Below are positions 9,040 through 15,903 of a stretch of 64,000 nt of DNA, one piece after another. The DNA is taken from positions 62,001 through 126,000 of the forward strand of contig JACVCD010000003.1 of assembly GCA_016742275.1 (NCBI GenBank), written 5' to 3'. Numbering within the stretch: position 1 is the stretch's first letter; every line of letters starts with the position of its first letter. The position numbers and the translations under genes are program-made. A model generated the notes under the pieces. It saw nothing but the letters and a program-made list of their open reading frames with translations, was not told where the DNA came from and searched no databases. The DNA is from Gemmatimonadaceae bacterium (GTDB lineage: Bacteria > Gemmatimonadota > Gemmatimonadetes > Gemmatimonadales > Gemmatimonadaceae).

Positions 9040-10097
9040 CCCGCAAGAAGACCTCGCCCACGTCCCTCGTCCGCTCCTCCGCCGCCGAGTACCTGGTTTT
9101 TGTCGCGGCCAGCGGCGCGGGTGGCGTCGAGGCGGTCTATGCCGACGAAAATGTCTGGCTCAGCCAGAAGATGATGGCGCAGCTCTACGACGTGGAGGTC
9201 CCCACCATCAACTACCACCTGAAAAAGGTGTTCGAGGACAGCGAACTACAGGAGGTGTCAGTTATTCGAAATTTTCGAATAACTGCCGCCGACGGAAAAA
9301 CCTACGACACCAAGCACTACAACCTGTCGGCGATCATCGCGGTCGGCTACAAGGTCAACTCCGAGCGTGCGGTGCAGTTCCGCAAATGGGCCACGGGCGT
9401 GGTAGAGGAGTTCACCATCAAGGGCTTCGCGATGGACGACGAGCGCCTCAAGCGCGGCGGGTCCGTGCTGAGCGATCGCTATTTCGAAGAGCAGCTGCAG
9501 CGCGTTCGCGAGATCCGCCTGTCGGAGCGAAAGTTCTATCAGAAAATCACCGACATCTATGCGACCTCCGTCGACTACGATCTCACCGCGCAGGCCACCA
9601 AACGCTTCTTCGCCACCGTGCAGAACAAGCTGCACTGGGCGATTCACGGGCAAACGGCGGCCGAGGTCATCGTTGATCGCGCGGACGCGACCAAGGAACA
9701 CATGGGTCTGCGCACCTGGGCCGACGCGCCGCTCGGCAAAATCCAGAAGTTCGATGTGGCGGTCGCGAAGAACTACCTCACCGAACTGGAGCTGGCCCAA
9801 CTTTCGCGGCTGGTGAACGCCTACCTCGACGTGGCCGAGGACATGGCGCTGCGGAAGATCCCGATGACGATGCAGGATTGGGAGACGCGTCTGAATCGTT
9901 TCCTCGCGGCCACCGACCGCGAGGTATTGCAGGACGCCGGCAGAGTGAGCGCCGAGATCGCGCGTGCCCACGCCGAGACGGAGTTCGAGAAATACCGCAT
10001 CGTGCAGGATCGATTGTTCGAGAGCGACTTTGATCGCGTCGTGGCACAAGCCAGACGAATCGAAGCAAAGAGCGGTGAGTCGGAGGAGCAGCCGTGA
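9036..10097 (+). CDS. RhuM family (COG3943) protein inside the type I RM operon
   Basis: A 353-residue RhuM/virulence-type protein. An N-terminal winged-helix-like segment (about 30-100; WLSQKMMAQLYDVEVPTIN) precedes the conserved block YNLSAIIAVGYKVNSERAVQ (about 90-115) and FRKWATGVVEEFTIKGF. The rest is helical, with KFYQKITDIYATSVDYD and AHAETEFEKYRIVQDRLFES conserved in relatives I remember. Members often sit within or beside type I restriction loci. Their molecular role is not settled; suggestions include DNA-binding regulator and toxin-like partner. No Fic motif (HPFxxGN) is present. It overlaps the genes on each side by 4 nt, so it is made together with HsdS and HsdR. Confidence 0.88.
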   Translation: MTRKKTSPTSLVRSSAAEYLVFVAASGAGGVEAVYADENVWLSQKMMAQLYDVEVPTINYHLKKVFEDSELQEVSVIRNFRITAADGKTYDTKHYNLSAIIAVGYKVNSERAVQFRKWATGVVEEFTIKGFAMDDERLKRGGSVLSDRYFEEQLQRVREIRLSERKFYQKITDIYATSVDYDLTAQATKRFFATVQNKLHWAIHGQTAAEVIVDRADATKEHMGLRTWADAPLGKIQKFDVAVAKNYLTELELAQLSRLVNAYLDVAEDMALRKIPMTMQDWETRLNRFLAATDREVLQDAGRVSAEIARAHAETEFEKYRIVQDRLFESDFDRVVAQARRIEAKSGESEEQP

Positions 10098-13000
10098 CGA
10101 TCACACCCCGACACTCCGAGACTGCGTTCGAAACCGTCATCGAGCACCACCTGCTCAGTCACGGCTACGTTGCCGTTTCGTGCGATGACTTCGTCCACGA
10201 TCGTGCCGTGTTTGCGCCCGTAGTGCTTGAGTTCATCAAGGACACGCAGCCCAGAGAGTGGGCCAAACTCGAGGCGCTGCACGGAGCAAAGACCGGTGAG
10301 CAGATTCTCACTGACCTCTGCAAATGGATGGATACCCATGGTTCGCTGGCGACGCTCAGACACGGATTCAAATGTTACGGGCGTACACTCTACGCGGCCT
10401 TCTTCAAGGCTGCGCATGAGCTCAACCCGGAACTTGAAGAGCGCTACGCGAAGAACCGCGTGGGCATCACACGTCAGCTGCATCACTCGAAGGCCCGGCC
10501 CGGTGATTCGCTCGACGTGACCCTCAGCATCAACGGCATCCCCATCGCGACACTCGAACTCAAGAATGCGATGACGGGTCAGACCGTCGAGCACGCGCGG
10601 CGGCAATACAAACAGGACCGTGATCCCCGAGATCTCATCTTCGAGTTCAAGCGACGCACGCTCGTGCACTTTGCCGTCGATACCGACACAGTGCTCATGA
10701 CGACGCGCCTCGCCGGCAGTGCCACGCACTTCCTGCCGTTCAACAAGGGTGAGGCTGGTGGCGCTGGAAATCCTGCCGATCCACAGGGCCGGAGCTACCG
10801 TACGGCATACCTGTGGGAAGAGGTGCTTGCGCGGGATAGCCTGCTCGATCTGCTGGCGCGGTTCGTCCATCTGCAGATCGACGAAAAGCGCGACGACCAG
10901 GGCCGCAAGGTCAAGACCGAACAAATGGTGTTCCCACGCTATCACCAGCTCCAGGCGGTGCGCCAACTGGTGGACGCGGCCCGTAATGAAGGACCGGGAT
11001 ACAACTACCTTGTTGAGCACTCGGCCGGCAGCGGCAAGAGCAACACGATTGCCTGGCTTACGCACCGGTTGGCCTCGTTGCACAACGAAGGCAATCAGCG
11101 TGTTTTCGACAGCGTCATTGTTGTGACTGATCGCGTAGTGCTCGATCAGCAGCTCCAGGACAATATCTACCAGTTCGAGCACAAGCGCGGTGTGGTGCAG
11201 AAGATCGACGAGAGTTCGAGGCAGCTCGCCGAGGCGCTGGAGAACGCCGTACCGATCATCATCACCACGTTGCAGAAGTTCCCCTTTGTCTCGCGGCAGT
11301 TGCTCAAGATGGCCGAAGAGCGCGGCGAGACCGGTACAGGTACGCTACAGACCAGGCGCTGCGCGGTGGTCATTGATGAGGCGCACAGCTCGCAGGGCGG
11401 TGAGACCGCAACAGACCTGAAGGAAGTGCTTGGAGGTGAAGCGCTTCGCACGGAGTCTCAGAGGCAGGCGGCCGAAGAGGGACGGGAAGACCTCGAAGAG
11501 ATGTTCCGCAGCATGGCCAAACGTGGACGGCAGGCAAACCTGAGCTTCTTTGCGTTCACCGCCACACCCAAGCACAAGACACTCGCGGTGTTCGGACGTG
11601 GTGGCCAACCTGCGCACCGCTACACCATGCGACAGGCCATCGAGGAGGGTTTCATCCTCGATGTGCTGAAGAGCTACACCACCTACGCCACGTACTATCG
11701 GCTGCTCAAGGCGTGCGAGGATGATCCGAACGTCGAGCGCAAGAAAGCTGCGCGCGCACTGGCCCGCTTCCTCAAGCTGCATCCGCACAACATCGCGCAA
11801 AAAACGGAAGTGATGGTTGAGCACTTCTACTCGGTTACCCGACATAAGATCGGGGGGCGTGCCAAGGCCATGGTGGTCACCGGCTCGCGCCTGGAGGCGG
11901 TGCGCTACAAGCAGGGCTTCGACCGCTACATCAAGGAAAAGGGCTACCCCATCAAGTCATTGGTGGCATTCTCCGGTGTGGTGTCCGACGACAAGCTGTC
12001 CGATGTGTCGTATTCGGAAGTGGACATGAACGGGGGGCTTCGCGAGAAGCAGCTCCCCGAGACATTTGCATCACCAGAGTATCAGGTGTTGCTGGTAGCG
12101 GAGAAGTATCAGACCGGCTTCGATCAACCGTTGCTGCATTCGATGTACGTCGACAAGCGGCTCGCGGGCATTCAGGCGGTACAGACCCTTTCGCGACTCA
12201 ATCGCATTCACCCGGTCAAGGAAGACACGTTCGTTCTCGACTTTGTGAACGATCGCGAAGAGATCCGTGAAGCATTCAAGACGTACTACGAGGGAGCGGA
12301 GATTGGCGAAGAGGTCGATCCCTCGCGTTTGTATGCCATTCAGGGTGAACTTGATGCGGCGGGTGTGTATCTGACGGAGGAAGTGTCCCGCTTCTGTGAT
12401 GTGTATTTCAAACCCAAGCAGAAGCAGAGCGCACTCGACCACCAGGCGATGAATGCGGCTCTTGATCCGGCGGTTTCCCGATTCAAGGTGCGGCTTGGCG
12501 AAAGCCCGGAGGAGGCAGAACTCTGGCGCGGGAAGCTGCAGGCCTTTCAGAATCTCTACGGCTTTCTGAGTCAGGTCATTCCCTATCAGGACTCTGACCT
12601 TGAGCGCCTATACGTGTTCGTGCGGCATCTTCTGACGAAACTGCCGCGTCGTTCGGCTGGAGCCGCCTATCAGTTCGACGATGAAGTGAAGCTCGAGTAC
12701 TATCGACTGCAGAAGATCAGCGAAGGGTCGATTGCACTCACGGATGGAGCGGCACCGAAGCTCGATGGCCCGTCGGAGGTCGGGAGTGGCGCCCTGCATG
12801 AGCAGCCCGTTCCACTTTCGCAGCTCATTGATGTAGTGAACGAGCGCTTTGGTACGGACTTCAATCAGGCTGATCAGCTTTTCTTTGATCAGATCGTCGA
12901 GGCCGCGATGGGAGATGACGGCCTGCGTCGTGCCGCCGCGGTGAATCCCGGCGACAAGTTTGAGCTGCTCTTCAAGAGTGTGCTTGAACGGCTGTTCGTC

Positions 13001-13651
13001 GATCGCATGGATCAGAACGAGGACATTTTTGTTCGATTCATGAACGACGGAAATTTTCAGAAGATCGTTACCAGTTGGATGGCCGAAGAAGCCTATCGGC
13101 GCCTTCGTCATTCAGGCGGTGCCGAAGAGCGGGCGCCGAATGGGAAGCTGCCTGCGTCGCTCCGTCTCGTTGAGGGACGGCCAGCGGAGCGCTACAAGAG
13201 CTGCATCCCACTCGTACCGCTGAAGGCTGCTGCCGGGACATTCGGCGATCCGCAGCACGTCGCTGATGGCGAGTTTGAATGGGTGGAGCTGGAGATGCGC
13301 CGCCCCCTCAAGCGGGGAATGTTTGTTGCGGCTGTCGTCGGAAAATCGATGGAGCCCACGATCCCCGATGGCGCGTATTGCTTGTTTCAAGCTCCGGTGA
13401 AAGGAACTCGTCAGGGGAAGATCGTGCTTGTGCAGATGCGAGATGTTACTGACCCGGAAACAGGTCAGCGGTACACTGTCAAGCGCTATGAAAGTGCGAA
13501 AGCAACCAAGGGTGACTCGTGGCAGCACGAACGAATCACGCTCAAGCCGCTGAATCCTGATTTCGAACCGATCGCACTTACCGGCGACGACGAAGGCTCA
13601 GTGACCTTGATCGCTGAATTTGTCCAAGTAGTTGGCACGTCAGTCTCCTAG
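10094..13651 (+). CDS. hsdR: Type I restriction endonuclease HsdR with C-terminal S24 (LexA-like) peptidase domain
   Basis: Motor and nuclease subunit of 1185 residues. The N-terminal PD-(D/E)xK nuclease has D141 and E155-L-K157 (IATLELKN). The helicase has Walker A GSGKS (G312-S316), DEAH at 428-431 and motif III FTATP shortly after. After the usual HsdR C-terminus (about 1020) there is an added domain, about 1040-1185. It contains VGKSMEPTIPDGAY (S1085) and, 45 residues on, YTVKRY (K1130). This is the Ser-Lys arrangement of LexA/UmuD/CI-type S24 peptidases. The domain has no HTH of its own. Fusion to HsdR is unusual and could allow self-cleavage or damage-responsive control; that is inference. 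Confidence 0.92.
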   Translation: MTITPRHSETAFETVIEHHLLSHGYVAVSCDDFVHDRAVFAPVVLEFIKDTQPREWAKLEALHGAKTGEQILTDLCKWMDTHGSLATLRHGFKCYGRTLYAAFFKAAHELNPELEERYAKNRVGITRQLHHSKARPGDSLDVTLSINGIPIATLELKNAMTGQTVEHARRQYKQDRDPRDLIFEFKRRTLVHFAVDTDTVLMTTRLAGSATHFLPFNKGEAGGAGNPADPQGRSYRTAYLWEEVLARDSLLDLLARFVHLQIDEKRDDQGRKVKTEQMVFPRYHQLQAVRQLVDAARNEGPGYNYLVEHSAGSGKSNTIAWLTHRLASLHNEGNQRVFDSVIVVTDRVVLDQQLQDNIYQFEHKRGVVQKIDESSRQLAEALENAVPIIITTLQKFPFVSRQLLKMAEERGETGTGTLQTRRCAVVIDEAHSSQGGETATDLKEVLGGEALRTESQRQAAEEGREDLEEMFRSMAKRGRQANLSFFAFTATPKHKTLAVFGRGGQPAHRYTMRQAIEEGFILDVLKSYTTYATYYRLLKACEDDPNVERKKAARALARFLKLHPHNIAQKTEVMVEHFYSVTRHKIGGRAKAMVVTGSRLEAVRYKQGFDRYIKEKGYPIKSLVAFSGVVSDDKLSDVSYSEVDMNGGLREKQLPETFASPEYQVLLVAEKYQTGFDQPLLHSMYVDKRLAGIQAVQTLSRLNRIHPVKEDTFVLDFVNDREEIREAFKTYYEGAEIGEEVDPSRLYAIQGELDAAGVYLTEEVSRFCDVYFKPKQKQSALDHQAMNAALDPAVSRFKVRLGESPEEAELWRGKLQAFQNLYGFLSQVIPYQDSDLERLYVFVRHLLTKLPRRSAGAAYQFDDEVKLEYYRLQKISEGSIALTDGAAPKLDGPSEVGSGALHEQPVPLSQLIDVVNERFGTDFNQADQLFFDQIVEAAMGDDGLRRAAAVNPGDKFELLFKSVLERLFVDRMDQNEDIFVRFMNDGNFQKIVTSWMAEEAYRRLRHSGGAEERAPNGKLPASLRLVEGRPAERYKSCIPLVPLKAAAGTFGDPQHVADGEFEWVELEMRRPLKRGMFVAAVVGKSMEPTIPDGAYCLFQAPVKGTRQGKIVLVQMRDVTDPETGQRYTVKRYESAKATKGDSWQHERITLKPLNPDFEPIALTGDDEGSVTLIAEFVQVVGTSVS

Positions 13652-13674
13652 TCTGCACATTCCGCTACTCTCCC

Positions 13675-13698
13675 GTCACGGGCACCGCAGCTCGTGAC
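13675..13698 (+). terminator. Short inverted repeat after hsdR
   Basis: GTCACG at 13675-13680 and CGTGAC at 13693-13698 form a 6-bp stem with a 12-nt loop, 24 nt after the hsdR stop. There is no T-run, so it is at best a weak or factor-assisted terminator. Confidence 0.3.
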
Positions 13699-13699
13699 G

Positions 13700-13730
13700 T
13701 TGAGTAAAATTGCTCAATGCATTGAGTAAA
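13700..13730. promoter_or_regulatory. TTGAGTAAA repeat cluster, possible repressor operator
   Basis: TTGAGTAAA occurs twice in direct orientation (13700-13708 and 13722-13730). Between them the inverted CTCAA at 13713-13717 pairs with the first TTGAG. The AT-rich block stands out from its GC-rich surroundings and lies between hsdR and the XRE regulator gene, about 185 nt before that gene's ATG. It is a reasonable binding site for the XRE protein, but the long distance to the start is a caveat. Confidence 0.35.
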
Positions 13731-13913
13731 CCGGCCGAGACATAGGATTGCTTCGAATTCCTACGCTTCCTAAGGTAGTGCCTCATTTGCAGCATCCAGC
13801 CGACCTATCGTATGGGTCATTCCGGCCCTACGCTCCTCGTCCTCACCAACAGCTCTGTACGTTTCTTCGGCAGATGACTTGATATTGAAGTCAAGAAGCG
13901 TCAGCATTGATAG

Positions 13914-14282
13914 ATGCCTAAGTCCGCAACGTTCGGCAGCCGACTGCATGAGTTTAGAAAGCGGGCGCGGCTCACGCAGAAGGAACTCGCTGAAGCCATC
14001 GATGTCGATTTCACCTACATCTCGAAAATAGAGAGCGGTGGTGCACCACCGCCGGCGCGTGCTCGGATCGAGGAAGCTGCAAAGATCTTGAAACTCTCCA
14101 TAACCGAGACGGATGAGCTGTTTCACTTGGCGGAGAAGATTCCCGCAAATGTCGAGGACTTCGTCGCTAAACAGCCAGCGACCCAGCGGTTGCTTCGCAG
14201 CATTCGCGCCGTGCCCGTATCTGAGCAGGCAAAGCTGCTCGAAGATCTCATTAAAGAGGCGGAGAAGCGACACAGGAAGTGA
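13914..14282 (+). CDS. XRE family helix-turn-helix transcriptional regulator
   Basis: A 122-residue protein. The N-terminal HTH_3 domain (about 8-70) has LTQKELAEAIDVDFTYISKI as its helix-turn-helix. A C-terminal helical segment follows. The next gene, an ImmA/IrrE-type metallopeptidase, overlaps it by 4 nt (GTGA). Such repressor-peptidase pairs work as switches: on a signal the peptidase cleaves the HTH repressor (ImmR/ImmA of ICEBs1, DdrO/IrrE of Deinococcus). Here the pair lies just upstream of the ubiquitin-like cassette and probably controls it, its own operon, or both. No Shine-Dalgarno sequence is clear before the ATG at 13914. Confidence 0.88.
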   Translation: MPKSATFGSRLHEFRKRARLTQKELAEAIDVDFTYISKIESGGAPPPARARIEEAAKILKLSITETDELFHLAEKIPANVEDFVAKQPATQRLLRSIRAVPVSEQAKLLEDLIKEAEKRHRK

Positions 14283-15058
14283 ATCCAACGCCGGAGCATT
14301 TTATGGTACGAGCATCGAGATGGTTGGATCAAATCGAAGAACGGGCCTACTCGAGGCTCCGCCAGCTCCGGCAGCGTGGCCTCTGGGATGGTAAGCCACC
14401 AGTTCCCATTGAGCATCTGATCGAGCACATTCTCGAACTGAACCTTCGATGGGAGGTGATTCAGGAAGAGTCAGGTGAATCCGTTTTTGCGTGTCTTCGC
14501 CCGGCGACACGCGAGATCGTCCTGAATGAAATCCATCGCGAGCGGTTCCAGAATCAGCCGGGCCTCGAGCGGTTTTCGATTGCGCACGAAGCCGGCCACG
14601 CAGACGTTTTCGCAGTCGTCCGAGAAGCCGATCAGATCGGGCTTCTGGTTGGACTCGGCTACCGGCCACAGCGTCGATCAGCGACCAATGGGGAAGTCTT
14701 TTCGCTGCACACCCGACTACGAGAGCTACCACGGGCTATCCGTACCGAGGTAATGCAAGGTCTCGCTGCGCGCGAGCGGGAACGACGTGCGGCAGGAGAG
14801 GACTCCCCGCTCGAACGACGCGCGGTTGACCACTATGCGGCCGTGCTCTTGATGCCCGCCGAACAGGTGCGCGCTGCAGCAGCGGCCATCACTCTCAGAT
14901 CACAGCGAGACATTCGTAGGCTCGCAGACTCCTTCTTGGTGTCCACAGACGCCATGCGCATCAGACTTCAGGAACTCGGCCTGATCCATAGCGTCGCAAA
15001 GGATGGCACGGTCCAGATCACAGATCCCGCGACCCGGCTGCAAGGTTCGCTGTTCTGA
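14279..15058 (+). CDS. ImmA/IrrE family metallo-endopeptidase
   Basis: A 259-residue putative zinc peptidase. The metal-binding motif HEAGH (H103-E104-x-x-H107) lies in RFSIAHEAGHADVF. The third ligand cannot be assigned with certainty. A second conserved patch, about 180-200 (ERRAVDHYAAVLLMP), matches the region after the active site in this family, where E/D plus AxxxLMP is typical. The start is GTG at 14279, overlapping the XRE stop by 4 nt; an ATG at 14303 is an alternative. Expected to cleave the partner XRE repressor. A 126-nt gap with promoter-like sequence follows before the Ubl gene. Confidence 0.88.
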   Translation: MNPTPEHFMVRASRWLDQIEERAYSRLRQLRQRGLWDGKPPVPIEHLIEHILELNLRWEVIQEESGESVFACLRPATREIVLNEIHRERFQNQPGLERFSIAHEAGHADVFAVVREADQIGLLVGLGYRPQRRSATNGEVFSLHTRLRELPRAIRTEVMQGLAARERERRAAGEDSPLERRAVDHYAAVLLMPAEQVRAAAAAITLRSQRDIRRLADSFLVSTDAMRIRLQELGLIHSVAKDGTVQITDPATRLQGSLF

Positions 15059-15080
15059 CCACATTCGCGTAAAAATGAAA

Positions 15081-15110
15081 CTTGACTTTTAGTTCAACTT
15101 GACATTGAAT
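15081..15110 (+). promoter_or_regulatory. Promoter-like element with 17-nt-spaced CTTGAC direct repeats upstream of the Ubl cassette
   Basis: TTGACT at 15082-15087 and TTGAAT at 15105-15110 are separated by 17 nt, an acceptable sigma70 -35/-10 pair. CTTGAC also occurs twice (15081-15086 and 15098-15103), so the second copy sits in the spacer and could be a repressor site. The block lies 75 nt before the preferred Ubl start (ATG 15185) and just after the ImmA-like gene. It suggests that the cassette has its own controllable promoter. Confidence 0.4.
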
Positions 15111-15184
15111 TCATGTACAAGTCTGTCGCGCGCCGTTGCGCGCTGCAGAGTACGACATCACTCAGCGTAGCGGAGGTCCGCGAG

Positions 15185-15508
15185 ATGACCAGCAACATGG
15201 AAGGCGGAACTGAGGGAGCGAAGGATCCGGGTGCAGATGGCACACCCCCAGGTCGGGGCGTATACCACGTGAACGAGCGAAACGGGCGAGTAGATGCTCA
15301 CGGCGAAGAGCTTCTCGGGCGTGAGATTCTCAGTCGGGTTGGCCTGAGCACCGACAAGTACGAGTTATGGACCGAGGTCGCCGGCAAAACCGGCGAATCC
15401 ATTGAGCCCAACGAACGCCACTTCACCAAGCCCGGCGACCACTTTCGGGCCACAATTCGAGGCACGGACTACTCGAACGGAATGCTTCAGGTGGTGGTGC
15501 GCACATGA
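15185..15508 (+). CDS. Ubiquitin-like protein of the multi-ubiquitin domain type (single Ubl)
   Basis: The start is ATG 15185, preceded by GGAGG (15172-15176) with an 8-nt spacer; an in-frame ATG at 15113 has no such site. The product is 107 residues: a disordered Gly/Pro-rich tail (1-24), then one beta-grasp domain (about 25-107). Sequence landmarks are YHVNERNGRVD, GREILSRVGLSTDKYELW and PGDHFRATIRG, the pattern I recognise from bacterial multi-ubiquitin domain proteins. Those often have tandem copies; here there is one. It ends LQVVVRT, with no Gly-Gly; the nearest glycine is G99, eight residues before the end. It overlaps the E2-like gene by 4 nt. Likely the modifier of the conjugation cassette. 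Confidence 0.8.
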   Translation: MTSNMEGGTEGAKDPGADGTPPGRGVYHVNERNGRVDAHGEELLGREILSRVGLSTDKYELWTEVAGKTGESIEPNERHFTKPGDHFRATIRGTDYSNGMLQVVVRT

Positions 15509-15903
15509 GCCGCGAGATCATCCGACAGCAAGCTGCCGCGCTCAAGCGTGCGGGCTCGAACGTACGGACTGTCGACGAGGGAGAGAACGTCATCGTCATC
15601 CTCGAAGCCTACACGCCGCCGGGGGATAACTACGAGCCTCGACAGCTCGATGCGCTCGCCTTCATCGTGCCGGCGCCATACCCCGACGCGTCTCCCGATC
15701 CTTCTGGCTTCTTCGTCCGTCCCGCGTCGATCATTGTCGCCAGTACCAGGAGCAGTCCTCAGAGCACGAGCGACGCCATGCTGCTCGGTATACCGCATCG
15801 AAAGTTCTCCTGGAAGCCAAAGACATTTCAGTTCGACGGAACGGTCGACACGCTGGAGACACATCTCGCTACGATCGAACGGCGTTTCCTCCTCGGAACG
15901 TGA
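15505..15903 (+). CDS. E2/UBC-like protein (prokaryotic E2 family E type), cysteine-free
   Basis: A 132-residue protein between a Ubl and a JAB-E1 gene, with 4-nt overlaps on both sides (ATG 15505; TGA 15901-15903). The core QLDALAFIVPAPYPDASPDP fits the E2 strand followed by the YPxxxP element. FSWKPKTFQFDG and DTLETHLATIERRFL correspond to the Trp-Pro region and the C-terminal helix. The whole protein contains no cysteine, so it cannot form the usual E2-Ubl thioester. A serine-rich loop (about 80-90, STRSSPQSTSD) lies roughly where the catalytic loop would be. Either this is an E2 variant using another nucleophile, or an E2 fold with a binding role. Confidence 0.78.
   Translation: MSREIIRQQAAALKRAGSNVRTVDEGENVIVILEAYTPPGDNYEPRQLDALAFIVPAPYPDASPDPSGFFVRPASIIVASTRSSPQSTSDAMLLGIPHRKFSWKPKTFQFDGTVDTLETHLATIERRFLLGT

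Noticed and set aside
9036-10097. Fic/Doc activity in the RhuM-family protein
   Set aside because: No HPFxxGN-type Fic motif is present, so only the RhuM family name is used.
15113-15184. Longer Ubl start at ATG 15113
   Set aside because: No Shine-Dalgarno site precedes it and the promoter-like elements end just before it; GGAGG sits properly only before ATG 15185.
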